Source of the DNA: Halomonas sp. QHL1
GTDB taxonomy: Bacteria; Pseudomonadota; Gammaproteobacteria; Pseudomonadales; Halomonadaceae
Direction of reading: 5' to 3'
NCBI RefSeq assembly: GCF_001882345.1
Contig: NZ_MINL01000001.1
Location: forward strand, 4,074,887-4,138,886
Length of the DNA stretch: 64,000 bases
In this document: in pieces, positions 25,227 to 34,160 of the stretch
Layout of the letters: each line of letters opens with the position of its first letter
Numbering within the stretch: the stretch's first letter is position 1
The notes under the pieces: generated by a model
What the model was told of the DNA's origin: nothing
What the model saw: only the letters and a program-made list of their open reading frames with translations
Databases searched by the model: none
Made by a program: the position numbers and the translations under genes

Positions 25227-26492
25227 ATGTTCAGCCGCGATATGACAATTGCCGGATTCGATGATGTGCTGTTTGATGCCATGCAGAAAGAAGTGGAGCG
25301 CCAAGAAGCCCACATCGAACTGATCGCTTCCGAAAACTATGCCAGCCCCCGCGTACTTGAAGCCCAGGGCAGCCAGCTGACCAATAAATACGCCGAAGGC
25401 TACCCCGGCAAGCGCTACTACGGCGGCTGTGAATTCGTCGATATCGCTGAAAACCTGGCCATTGATTACGCCAAAGAGCTGTTCGGCGCTACCTACGTGA
25501 ACGTCCAGCCCCACTCGGGTTCGCAAGCCAACAGCGCAGTGTTCCAAGCGCTCGTTAAGCCCGGCGATACCATTTTGGGCATGAGCCTAGACGCGGGTGG
25601 CCACCTGACCCACGGCGCCAAGCCGAGCTTTTCGGGCAAGCACTACAACGCCATTCAGTACGGCTTGAACGACCAAGAACTGATTGATTACGACCAAGTG
25701 GCCCAGCTTGCTCGCGAGCACAAGCCTAAAATGATCATCGCCGGGTTCTCTGCCTATTCACAAATTGTCGATTGGGCTAAGTTCCGCGAGATCGCCGACG
25801 AAGTGGGCGCTTACTTACTGGTCGATATGGCCCACGTCTCAGGCCTGGTCGCTGCGGGCGTTTACCCCAGCCCCTTGCCCCATGCCCATGTAGTCACCTC
25901 TACCACGCACAAAACCCTACGCGGCCCACGCAGTGGCGTGATTCTCTCTGCTGAAAACGATGCGGATATCGAGAAGAAGCTGCAGTCAGCGGTTTTCCCC
26001 GGCGGCCAGGGCGGTCCCTTGATGCACGTGATCGCGGCCAAAGCGATCTGCTTCAAAGAGGCTATGGAGCCAGCGTTCAAAACCTACCAGCAGCAGGTAG
26101 TGAAGAACGCCAAGGCAATGGCAAAGGTGTTTATCGACCGCGGTTACGACATCGTCTCCGGCGGCACCGAAGACCACCTCTTCCTGCTTTCGCTGATCAA
26201 GCAGGGCGTAACAGGTAAAGATGCTGATGCCGCTTTGGGTCGTGCCCACATCACCGTAAACAAGAACGCCGTTCCTAACGACCCGCAAAGCCCGTTCGTC
26301 ACCTCTGGCCTGCGTATCGGCACCCCGGCGGTCACCACGCGCGGTTTTGGCGAAGAAGAGTGTACCCAGCTCGCTGGTTGGATCTGCGATATCTTGGATG
26401 TGTTGGCTAAAGGTGAAGACACCAGCGCCATCGAAGCGAAGGTGCTAGATAAAGTGGCTGACGTTTGCACACGTCTGCCGGTTTATAAATAA
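25227..26492 (+). CDS. glyA: serine hydroxymethyltransferase GlyA (421 aa)
   Basis: PLP enzyme converting serine and tetrahydrofolate to glycine and methylene-tetrahydrofolate; the main source of one-carbon units. Family segments are unmistakable: LIASENYASPRVLEAQGS, KYAEGYPGKRYYGG, the PLP-binding HSGSQAN and the Schiff-base Lys at K229 in TTTHKTLRGPR-type context (here TSTTHKTLRG). Length and C-terminus (LPVYK) are normal. A second, diverged copy of its last 207 bases is fused to a wecB pseudogene 7 kb downstream. It is followed by an intrinsic terminator. Confidence 0.98.
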   Translation: MFSRDMTIAGFDDVLFDAMQKEVERQEAHIELIASENYASPRVLEAQGSQLTNKYAEGYPGKRYYGGCEFVDIAENLAIDYAKELFGATYVNVQPHSGSQANSAVFQALVKPGDTILGMSLDAGGHLTHGAKPSFSGKHYNAIQYGLNDQELIDYDQVAQLAREHKPKMIIAGFSAYSQIVDWAKFREIADEVGAYLLVDMAHVSGLVAAGVYPSPLPHAHVVTSTTHKTLRGPRSGVILSAENDADIEKKLQSAVFPGGQGGPLMHVIAAKAICFKEAMEPAFKTYQQQVVKNAKAMAKVFIDRGYDIVSGGTEDHLFLLSLIKQGVTGKDADAALGRAHITVNKNAVPNDPQSPFVTSGLRIGTPAVTTRGFGEEECTQLAGWICDILDVLAKGEDTSAIEAKVLDKVADVCTRLPVYK

Positions 26493-26545
26493 GCGACGCC
26501 CGATGTGGGCGAAGCATGATGTAAATGCCTAGCCTAGCGCTCAAG

Positions 26546-26586
26546 AAAGCCGCCGAAAGATAATCATCTTCGGCGGCTTTGTCTTT
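26546..26586 (+). terminator. intrinsic terminator of glyA
   Basis: The stem AAAGCCGCCGAA / TTCGGCGGCTTT with a short loop is followed by GTCTTTT. The 375 bases from here to the JUMPstart element (26962) hold no convincing gene; short frames there are not supported by ribosome sites. Confidence 0.87.
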
Positions 26587-26961
26587 TACGGCTTCAGCAA
26601 ATGCGCAATGGGAACTTCCATCTGTTGGGGGCGGTTTAAGAAGGTAAGAAGGGGAAGGGCGCGGCCCAGCCCCAGCCTTTTGGCTCCTTCTGACACACCA
26701 GGTGAAAGACATGATAGGCCCGGTTTCCAACTGGCTAGCCGCGAGGAAAGATTCGCCCCCATTACTGTGGATAAGGTACCATAGGGCGCGTTCTGCCTTG
26801 GACTGGCAAGACAACCGAAAGGCTTATATGCACTTGATGTTAAATTGAGTTAACCCGAAAAAATCTCTAACGCCAACGCGTATTGTAACAAAATCGCAGT
26901 GACGGAACGCAGCGAGGCATGTAGTAAACGACGCTGTCGGCACGCCAAATGCTAATGATGA

Positions 26962-27010
26962 CTAGGGCAAGGGAAACGTCCGGAACAATCCCTGGGCGGT
27001 AGCGTGCCTG
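26962..27010 (+). promoter_or_regulatory. JUMPstart / ops element no. 1 (RfaH recruitment)
   Basis: The ops core GGCGGTAGCGTG is at 26995-27006, preceded by CTAGGGCAAGGGAAACGTCC. About 50 bases here align closely with a second element at 33942-33990. The ops sequence in the non-template strand pauses RNA polymerase and recruits RfaH, which prevents termination across long polysaccharide operons; this is established for enterobacteria. It sits 40 bases upstream of the SLC13-cysQ-cysD-cysNC operon, an unusual target. Confidence 0.85.
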
Positions 27011-27048
27011 AACGTTTTTTAGACGGCTAAGGTTGAAAACGGAGCACT

Positions 27049-28815
27049 ATGGAAGTCGCGGCGATATTTGCCCTCTTGGTGGTAGTTGCCACCTTAGCCG
27101 CACTCGCGCTAACCCGCATTGCCCCTGATGCGATTTTAATGGCGGCCCTCGGATGCCTCGTCATCAGCGGCACATTAACCCCCTCCCAAGCGTTACAAGG
27201 ATTCTCTAATCCTGGGGTGATTACCATTGCCACGCTTTACGTGGTCGCGGCAGGGTTAAAAGAAACGGGTGCGATTCAGTGGTTGGCCCACCGTCTACTG
27301 GGTCAACCCACGCAGCTACGACAGGCGCAGCTACGCGTGTTATTGCCCGCAGCTGGGCTCAGTGCATTTATGAACAACACTACCGTGGTAGCCATGTTCA
27401 TTCCTGCTATCCAAGAGTGGGCGGCACGTTTAAAGCTGCCGCCGGGCAAGCTACTGCTACCGCTGAGCTATGCGGCGATTATCGGCGGCACCTGCACCTT
27501 GATTGGTACCAGCACTAATCTGGTGGTCGATGGCCTGTTGCAAAGCGAGCGCGGCGTCAGTTTGTCGATGTTTTCACTGGCGTGGGTGGGCGTGCCGCTG
27601 GTGATTGTCGGCGGCACATTTTTGTATTTTTTTACCAACCGCCTATTGCCGGAACGCCAAGGTGTGCTTGAGCAGCTTGAACAGGCCCGTGAATACGCAG
27701 TTGAGGTAGAGGTTGAAGCCAAAGGGCCGCTGGTGGGTAAAACCATCGCAGATGCTGGTTTGCGCAGCCTTGTTCATGGCTACTTGGCAGATATTGAGCG
27801 GCATGGGCATTTGCTAACGGCTGTGCCGCCGGAAACAGAGCTAATGCCGGGTGATATTCTGGTTTTTATCGGCGCCCCAGAGTGCGCCCGTGAACTGCGT
27901 AGAGTACACGGCCTTAAGCCCGCCAGTGGTGACGTCCACAAGCTGGATATTGCCCACCATCAGCGCTGTTTAGTGGAAGCGGTGATTGGCCCCGATTACG
28001 CGGGCCTGAACCAAACCGTCAAGGCATCGCGCTTCCGCTCCCGTTACCAAGCCGTCATTTTGTCGATATCTCGGAATGGCAAACGAATACCCGGCAAGCT
28101 AGGCGTGATTTCATTACAAGTGGGCGATACCTTGCTAATGGAGACTGCCCAGGATTTTGTTGAGCAGTACCGTTACCGAAAAGACTTTTTGTTGGTAAGT
28201 GGTTTAACCGATTCTACCCCGCCGGATTTCCGCAAAGCGCCCATCGCCCTGGGTATTTTAGCGGGCATGGTGGCCCTCAGCGCGACAGGGCTGCTGTCGA
28301 TTCTGGAAGCCGCGCTACTCGCCGGCGGCGGCATGCTGGCAACCCGCTGCGTACCCATGAGCAAAGCACGTCGATATGTTGACCTCTCCATGCTCATCGT
28401 CATTGCCGCTTCGTTTGCCCTAGGGGCAGGGATGACCGATACCGGTGCCGCCACCCAGGTGGCTCAATGGTTGCTGCTAGCGGATAACCTGGCTCCCTGG
28501 ATGGCCCTGGCGTTGGTGTACTTAATGACGGTCGTATTCACCGAGCTGATTACCAACAACGCTGCTGCCGTGTTGATGTTCCCAATTGCCGTCTCGGTGG
28601 CCGACCAGCTAGGTGTTAACTTTTTGCCCTTCGCCATCACCATCATGTTCGCCGCCTCGGCAAGCTTTATGACCCCGCTTGGCTACCAAACCAACCTGAT
28701 GGTACTTGGCCCCGGCGGCTACCGCTTTAGCGACTACCTACGGTTGGGCGCGCCGCTTAGCGCCCTTGTGGCCGTTACGGTGATCGGATTGGTGCCGCTG
28801 GTGTGGCCATTTTAA
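27049..28815 (+). CDS. SLC13-family permease with RCK_C (TrkA_C) domains, probable sulfate uptake (588 aa)
   Basis: A divalent-anion:sodium symporter. The N-terminal half has about five helices with the family signature FMNNTTVVAMFIPAI and GGTCTLIGTSTNL (residues about 103-160). Two soluble TrkA_C/RCK_C domains lie between residues about 215 and 375 (GKTIADAGLRSLVHG, GLNQTVKASRFRSRY), then the second membrane half with a second signature, TELITNNAAAVLMFPIA and SFMTPLGYQTNL. Proteins of this layout beside cys genes are usually taken as sulfate importers. Here the gene opens an operon with cysQ, cysD and cysNC directly downstream of an ops element. Confidence 0.9.
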   Translation: MEVAAIFALLVVVATLAALALTRIAPDAILMAALGCLVISGTLTPSQALQGFSNPGVITIATLYVVAAGLKETGAIQWLAHRLLGQPTQLRQAQLRVLLPAAGLSAFMNNTTVVAMFIPAIQEWAARLKLPPGKLLLPLSYAAIIGGTCTLIGTSTNLVVDGLLQSERGVSLSMFSLAWVGVPLVIVGGTFLYFFTNRLLPERQGVLEQLEQAREYAVEVEVEAKGPLVGKTIADAGLRSLVHGYLADIERHGHLLTAVPPETELMPGDILVFIGAPECARELRRVHGLKPASGDVHKLDIAHHQRCLVEAVIGPDYAGLNQTVKASRFRSRYQAVILSISRNGKRIPGKLGVISLQVGDTLLMETAQDFVEQYRYRKDFLLVSGLTDSTPPDFRKAPIALGILAGMVALSATGLLSILEAALLAGGGMLATRCVPMSKARRYVDLSMLIVIAASFALGAGMTDTGAATQVAQWLLLADNLAPWMALALVYLMTVVFTELITNNAAAVLMFPIAVSVADQLGVNFLPFAITIMFAASASFMTPLGYQTNLMVLGPGGYRFSDYLRLGAPLSALVAVTVIGLVPLVWPF

Positions 28816-28842
28816 TAGCTACCCATGTTTTAAGGATGTTCA

Positions 28843-29670
28843 GTGACTGCCTTCATCTCTAATGAACGACGCGCCCGCCTGATCGAAGGCGTACACGCCG
28901 CTGGGTGTGAGGTCATGGCTATTTATAAGGATGATTTCTCGGTCGAGACCAAGGCTGACCAAAGCCCCCTGACCGAAGCCGATATGGCCTCGCATCACGC
29001 GCTGATCGCGTTGCTACAAAAGATTACCCCCGACGTGCCGGTGCTATCTGAAGAATCCGACACGATTGATTTCAGCACTCGCCAAGCCTGGCAGCGCTAC
29101 TGGCTGATCGACCCGCTGGACGGCACCAAGGAGTTCGTCAACAAAAATGGCGAGTTCACTCTGAATGTGGCGCTGATCGAAAAAGGCGTGCCGGTATTCG
29201 GCATTGTCTACGCGCCGGTGCTGCAAACTACCTGGGTAGGGCAGGTAGGCGGTGAAGTCTTCAAGATTGCGCAGGGCATCTACATCAATATACAGGTGCG
29301 TGAACTGCCTGACCCCGATGCTGCCCCCTGGAAGGTTGTCGGTAGCCGCTTCCACGGAGCCGAGGAAGTTGAAAGCTTCTGTGCAGGCTTGCCTCAGCAC
29401 GAGTGGGTCAGCATGGGTAGCTCAATCAAGCTGTGCTTAGTAGCCGAAGGCCATGCCGATTTATACCCGCGTCTGGCTCCCACTTGTGAATGGGACACCG
29501 CCGCCGCCCAGGCGGTGGTCACTGCTGCAGGTGGCGAAGTGCTCAACGCTCATACTCTTGAGCCGCTACGCTGCAACCAGCAGGAAAGCCTGCTCAACCC
29601 CCACTTTATTGTGTGTGGGCAGCGCGATAGCCGTTGGGAAGACGCCCTAAGCGCGGCGCTGAATAAGTGA
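28843..29670 (+). CDS. cysQ: 3'(2'),5'-bisphosphate nucleotidase CysQ (275 aa)
   Basis: Hydrolyses PAP (the by-product of PAPS use) to AMP and phosphate, and may also control PAPS levels. The lithium-sensitive inositol-phosphatase fold is shown by SPLTEADMASHHAL, the metal-binding LSEESDT, WLIDPLDGTKEFVNKNGEFT and the C-terminal CEWDTAAAQAVVTAAGG. The start is GTG 28843, preceded by AAGGATGTTCA. Its end overlaps the annotated upstream frame of cysD, and it is 27 bases after the transporter gene, so it belongs to the same operon. PAP removal is needed only where PAPS is consumed. Confidence 0.93.
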   Translation: MTAFISNERRARLIEGVHAAGCEVMAIYKDDFSVETKADQSPLTEADMASHHALIALLQKITPDVPVLSEESDTIDFSTRQAWQRYWLIDPLDGTKEFVNKNGEFTLNVALIEKGVPVFGIVYAPVLQTTWVGQVGGEVFKIAQGIYINIQVRELPDPDAAPWKVVGSRFHGAEEVESFCAGLPQHEWVSMGSSIKLCLVAEGHADLYPRLAPTCEWDTAAAQAVVTAAGGEVLNAHTLEPLRCNQQESLLNPHFIVCGQRDSRWEDALSAALNK

Positions 29671-29699
29671 TCAAAATGACTGAAGCGAAAGGCAAGCCA

Positions 29700-30617
29700 A
29701 TGTCAGAAATATCCGCCCAACGGCAAACGCACTTAAAACAGCTTGAAGCTGAATCGATCCATATCATTCGCGAAGTTGCCGCCGAATTCGCCAATCCGGT
29801 GATGATGTACTCCATCGGCAAGGATTCCTCAGTAATGCTGCACTTGGCGCGCAAAGCTTTCTATCCCGGCACGCCGCCGTTCCCGCTGCTGCATGTGGAT
29901 ACCACCTGGAAGTTCCGCGAGATGATCGAGTTCCGCAACCGCATGGCGGCGGAAACGGGCATGGAACTCCTCGTTCATACCAACGAAGAGGGGCGGGCAG
30001 CTAATATCAACCCGTTCGATCACGGCAGCGCCAAATACACCGACATCATGAAAACCCAGGCGCTCAAGCAGGCGCTGGACAAATACGGTTTTGATGCCGC
30101 CTTTGGTGGCGCTCGCCGGGACGAAGAAGCTTCCCGTGCCAAGGAGCGTGTGTACTCGTTCCGCGACAAGTATCACCGCTGGGATCCCAAGAACCAGCGC
30201 CCAGAGCTATGGAACGTGTATAACGCCAAGGTTAACAAAGGCGAATCAATTCGCGTATTCCCGCTCTCTAATTGGACCGAGCTAGACATCTGGCAGTACA
30301 TCTACCTGGAATCGATCCCTATTGTGTCGCTGTACTTCTCAGCACCACGGCCAGTGGTCGAGCGCGATGGCATGCAGATTATGGTCGACGATGACCGCCT
30401 GCCCCTTGAACCGGGTGAATTGCCTGAAGAAAAATCGGTACGGTTTAGAACCCTGGGCTGTTATCCGCTGACAGGTGCGGTGGAGTCTACCGCGGCCACG
30501 CTGCCCGAGGTTATCCAGGAGATGTTGCTGACCAAATCCAGCGAACGCAGCGGTCGCGCCATCGATCGCGATCAAGTGGGTTCAATGGAGAAGAAAAAGC
30601 GCGAGGGCTATTTCTAA
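29700..30617 (+). CDS. cysD: sulfate adenylyltransferase subunit 2, CysD (305 aa)
   Basis: ATP-sulfurylase catalytic subunit, which makes APS from ATP and sulfate with energy from the CysN GTPase. The PP-loop SIGKDSSVMLHLARKAF and the AFGGARRDEEASRAKER segment are intact, and the end EKKKREGYF is typical. ATG 29700 gives 305 residues, close to the E. coli length (302) and start; upstream ATG 29676 and GTG 29667 are possible. It lies 30 bases after cysQ and 14 before cysNC. Confidence 0.97.
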   Translation: MSEISAQRQTHLKQLEAESIHIIREVAAEFANPVMMYSIGKDSSVMLHLARKAFYPGTPPFPLLHVDTTWKFREMIEFRNRMAAETGMELLVHTNEEGRAANINPFDHGSAKYTDIMKTQALKQALDKYGFDAAFGGARRDEEASRAKERVYSFRDKYHRWDPKNQRPELWNVYNAKVNKGESIRVFPLSNWTELDIWQYIYLESIPIVSLYFSAPRPVVERDGMQIMVDDDRLPLEPGELPEEKSVRFRTLGCYPLTGAVESTAATLPEVIQEMLLTKSSERSGRAIDRDQVGSMEKKKREGYF

Positions 30618-30631
30618 ATGAGGAAAGTCTC

Positions 30632-32545
30632 ATGTCTCATCAATCAGAGCTAATCGCTGGCAATATCGAGCAGTACCTGCACGAACACGAAAATAAAGAC
30701 CTGCTCCGTTTCATTACCTGTGGCAGCGTTGATGATGGCAAGTCCACGCTGATTGGTCGCCTGCTGCACGACTCCAAAATGATCTATGAAGATCAACTGG
30801 CGGCTATCACTCAGGCCTCTAAAACCAGCGGCACCACCGGGGATACGGTTGATCTGGCGCTTTTGGTGGATGGGCTACAGTCGGAGCGCGAGCAGGGCAT
30901 TACCATTGATGTGGCCTACCGCTTCTTCTCTACTGATAAACGCAAGTTCATCATTGCTGATACCCCAGGGCACGAGCAGTACACCCGCAATATGGCGACA
31001 GGGGCATCCACCGCCAGCCTGGCGATTATCCTGATTGATGCCCGCTACGGTGTGCAGACCCAAACCCGCCGCCACAGCTTCATTGCCGATTTGCTCGGCA
31101 TTCAGCACTTCATAGTTGCCGTCAACAAGATGGACTTGGTTGACTATTCAGAAGCGCGTTTCAATGAAATCAAAGCGGAATACCAACATCTGGCGGAAAA
31201 GCTGAATGTCCCCGATATTCAGTTTGTGCCCATGTCGGCGCTTAATGGCGACAACGTCGTCAACCAAAGCGAGCATATGCCCTGGTACAAGGGCACCACG
31301 TTGATCCAGCAGTTGGAAACAGTCGAAATCACCCACGACCAGAACCTGCGCGATCTACGCTTCCCCGTGCAATACGTTAACCGGCCCAACCGGGATTTTC
31401 GTGGTTACAGCGGCACCTTAGCAGCGGGTATTTTGAAGCCCGGCCAAGTAGTGCGCGCCTTACCTTCTGGCAAAACATCTAAAGTGACTCGCCTTGTCAC
31501 GTTCGATGGCGACTTGGACAGCGCTTACCCTGGCCAAGGGATTACCATCACGCTGGAAGATGAAATTGATTTATCTCGTGGCGATTGGCTAGTGGCAGAA
31601 GACAGTCAAGTCCCTCTTGTCACTCGGTTTGAAGCCGATATTGTATGGATGAACGATACTGCACTAGAACCTAACAAGTTATACGACCTAAAGCTGGCCA
31701 CACGTGAAATGGCCGGTAAAGTGAGCGTTATTGACTACCAAATCGACGTGAACACGTTAGAGCACCGTCACGCAGAACACCTGGATCTCAACACAATTGC
31801 CAGATGTCAGGTAGAGCTAACCGCCCCTATACCCATCGATGACTACCGCACCAGCCCCGGCACGGGGAGCTTTATCATCATCGACCGCTTTACCAACCTT
31901 ACCGTGGGCGCGGGGATGGTGCATCGGCCGATGGAAAGCGAGCTACCCTACGAATTCCGTGAACACGACAGCAAAGCCAACGTGGTATGGAACCGCGCAA
32001 GCGTGACACCCGAGCTGCGCGCCCGCATAAAGGGGCACAAAGGTAAATGTGTGTGGTTCACAGGGCTTTCTGGTGCGGGTAAATCGTCCCTGGCGAATGC
32101 CCTGGAAGTAGAACTCAACCGGCGTGGTTACCACACCATGCTGTTAGATGGCGACAACCTGCGCCACGGTTTGTGTAAAGACCTGGGAATGACTGAAGAA
32201 GACCGTGGCGAAAATATCCGCCGCATCGGTGAGGTGGCGCGACTGTTTGCCGAAGCCGGCATTATCGTGATCACGGCGTTTATCTCACCGTTTCGCAAAG
32301 ACCGGGAAACCGCTCGCGCCCTGTTTGAAGAAGGTAGCTTTATTGAGGTATACGTCGACACGCCGCTGGATGTTTGCGAACAACGTGACCCCAAAGGGCT
32401 CTACCAAAAAGCGCGAGAAGGAAAGATAAAAGACTTCACCGGTATTAATAGCCCTTACGAAACACCCAAAAAAGCCGAGATGACATGCAACACTGCAGAG
32501 TTAGAGCAAAGCGATATAATCAATAAATTATTAAAAATTATTTGA
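30632..32545 (+). CDS. cysNC: bifunctional sulfate adenylyltransferase GTPase / APS kinase CysNC (637 aa)
   Basis: A fusion that drives APS formation and then phosphorylates APS to PAPS. The N-terminal GTPase shows GSVDDGKSTLIGRLL, the DTPGHEQYTRNMATGAS switch region and NKMDLVDY; two beta-barrel domains follow to about residue 440. The C-terminal 170 residues are APS kinase with P-loop WFTGLSGAGKSS, DGDNLRHGL and the ISPFRKDRETAR segment. With CysD and CysQ it provides PAPS. The operon lacks PAPS reductase (cysH), which fits PAPS being used for sulfation rather than, or in addition to, reduction. Confidence 0.97.
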   Translation: MSHQSELIAGNIEQYLHEHENKDLLRFITCGSVDDGKSTLIGRLLHDSKMIYEDQLAAITQASKTSGTTGDTVDLALLVDGLQSEREQGITIDVAYRFFSTDKRKFIIADTPGHEQYTRNMATGASTASLAIILIDARYGVQTQTRRHSFIADLLGIQHFIVAVNKMDLVDYSEARFNEIKAEYQHLAEKLNVPDIQFVPMSALNGDNVVNQSEHMPWYKGTTLIQQLETVEITHDQNLRDLRFPVQYVNRPNRDFRGYSGTLAAGILKPGQVVRALPSGKTSKVTRLVTFDGDLDSAYPGQGITITLEDEIDLSRGDWLVAEDSQVPLVTRFEADIVWMNDTALEPNKLYDLKLATREMAGKVSVIDYQIDVNTLEHRHAEHLDLNTIARCQVELTAPIPIDDYRTSPGTGSFIIIDRFTNLTVGAGMVHRPMESELPYEFREHDSKANVVWNRASVTPELRARIKGHKGKCVWFTGLSGAGKSSLANALEVELNRRGYHTMLLDGDNLRHGLCKDLGMTEEDRGENIRRIGEVARLFAEAGIIVITAFISPFRKDRETARALFEEGSFIEVYVDTPLDVCEQRDPKGLYQKAREGKIKDFTGINSPYETPKKAEMTCNTAELEQSDIINKLLKII

Positions 32546-32646
32546 TAACGCACGGCTTTCAGCACCACCCGGCAAGGACTGGTAATAACCCGACTTGTCA
32601 GGTGTTTCAGTATGATCCTGCAACTTTGGCTCACTTTTAAACACAC

Positions 32647-33590
32647 ATGTCGTCAAAACAGAAACTTATACCCATTAAAACTCTCTGTGTATTCGGTACT
32701 CGCCCTGAAGCCATTAAGATGGCACCGTTGGCCTTATCATTGGCTGATGATGAACGGTTTGATGCCCAAATTTGCGCAACCGGTCAGCACCGCGAAATGC
32801 TCGACCAAGTGCTTAACCTGTTCAACATCACCCCGACTTCGATCTAAATATCATGAAGCCAGGGTAAGATCTTACCGATGTGACCACGGCGATTCTTCAG
32901 GGCATGAAAAGTATTCTGAAGGAGGTAAAGCCGGATATTGTTCTGGTGCATGGTGATACCGCGACTACCTTTGCAACAACGTGGGAGGCCTACTACGAGC
33001 AAATTCCGGTGGGCCATGTTGAAGCCGGGTTACATACAGGTAATTTGTACTCCCCTTGGCCGGAAGAAGCTGACCGCAAACTCACCGGTGCGCTGGCTGA
33101 GTTACACTTTGCGCCTACTGCCTTATCACAGCAAAACCTGCTGGATGAAGGTGTTGCCCCAGCCAAAGTGACGGTCACTGGAAACACCGTGATCGATGCG
33201 CTGCTGAGTGTGGTAGAAAAGCTAGAAAACGACAGCACTTTCCAAGCCGAATTTGCTGAGAAGTTTCGGTTTCTAAATCCGGAAAGCCAACTAATCCTGG
33301 TGACGGGGCACCGACGTGAGAGCTTTGCCAGCGGCTTTGAGCGTATTTGTCAAGCACTATGCGAAACCGCGTTAAAGCATCCGCAGAGCCCGTTTGTCAC
33401 ATCAGGCCTGTGTATCAGCACCCCGGCGGTCACCACGCGCGGTTTTGGCGAAGAAGAGTGTACTCAGCTCGCTGGCTGGATCTGCGACATTCTCGATGTC
33501 CTGGCCAAAGGCGAAAACATCAGCGCCATCGAAGCGAAGGTGCTGGATAAAGTCGCTGAAATCTGCACGCGTCTGCCGGTTTATAAATAA
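32647..33590 (+). pseudogene. broken wecB (UDP-GlcNAc 2-epimerase) fused in frame to a second glyA 3' end
   Basis: Bases 32647 to about 33380 encode a WecB-type epimerase N-terminal part (VFGTRPEAIKMAPLALSL, CATGQHREMLDQ, VHGDTATTF, VGHVEAGLHTGN, VTGHRRESF). It has two lesions: the frame is lost at FNITP near 32834-32840, consistent with loss of one G, and a TAA replaces the codon after KPG near 32866. From about 33384 to 33590 the frame runs into a copy of the glyA end (QSPFVTSG to CTRLPVYK plus stop). By hand alignment I count about 24 differences over 207 bases from the intact glyA, mostly at third codon positions. The epimerase C-terminal half is missing. Confidence 0.92.
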
Positions 33591-33941
33591 ATCACCACAA
33601 GCAATTTTCCTTGATTAAGGAAAGTCACAAATAGCGGGTGGCCCACTAAGGCCGCCTGTTATGTTGTGTTTATTGGTCTGTCTTTTACAGCCAGCGTAAA
33701 CATTTTTATACGAGCAATTTTGTATGAACACACTCCACTCTATGTTGTAAAAAACTATAAGACATTGATATTAAAGAATTTTTTTTGATTAGGTGGGGTG
33801 GGGTAGCGCTGGTTAGACGGGGTGAAACATAGACTCCTAATGCGTCGTCAAGTAAGATACTGCGTTCATCGACGCTTGCTCAGGGCAAGTTAGAAGTTGA
33901 AATTCATTCTCTGTTCATAGCGTCATGGCGCACTCTACCTT
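33591..33941. other. intergenic region between the chimeric pseudogene and the second ops element
   Basis: No gene is supported. A weak stem near 33634-33653 (GGTGGCC / GGCCGCC) could act as a terminator after the glyA-like tail. The rest is AT-rich around 33700-33790 and may hold the promoter of the polysaccharide operon; a TTGTATGAA to TATAAG pair near 33719-33760 is not at clean spacing. It is not similar to the region after the intact glyA. Confidence 0.35.
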
Positions 33942-33990
33942 CTAGGGCATGGGAATGCGTCCGATAATCCCCGGGCGGTAGCGTGTCCGT
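33942..33990 (+). promoter_or_regulatory. JUMPstart / ops element no. 2 of the polysaccharide operon
   Basis: The ops core GGCGGTAGCGTG at 33974-33985 follows CTAGGGCATGGGAATGCGTCC, which aligns with the first element (26962-27010) base for base apart from a few changes and single-base gaps. It lies in the leader of the ugd-pse operon, the classical place for RfaH recruitment. The untranslated leader to the chosen ugd start is about 170 bases. Confidence 0.9.
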
Positions 33991-34160
33991 ATGTTAGCCT
34001 TCGTATTCCATTAGAGAGAATGACACACGCTGACGCTTTCTTTTATGCTCTATGCAGCCATTTCAGCGGTGTGAAAATTTCATGTGTTTTCCCTAGCGCT
34101 AGTGCCGCGCATTTTTGTTTCACACCTTCCGTATTCATGAGAATGACAAGCAGATATGAC

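Noticed and set aside
26407..26814. Open frame of 135 codons on the minus strand across the glyA end
   Set aside because: It lies opposite the glyA end and its terminator; no ribosome site and no recognisable protein.
32880..33590. A functional short epimerase gene
   Set aside because: The start is internal, the first part of the domain is out of frame, and the C-terminal half is glyA sequence.
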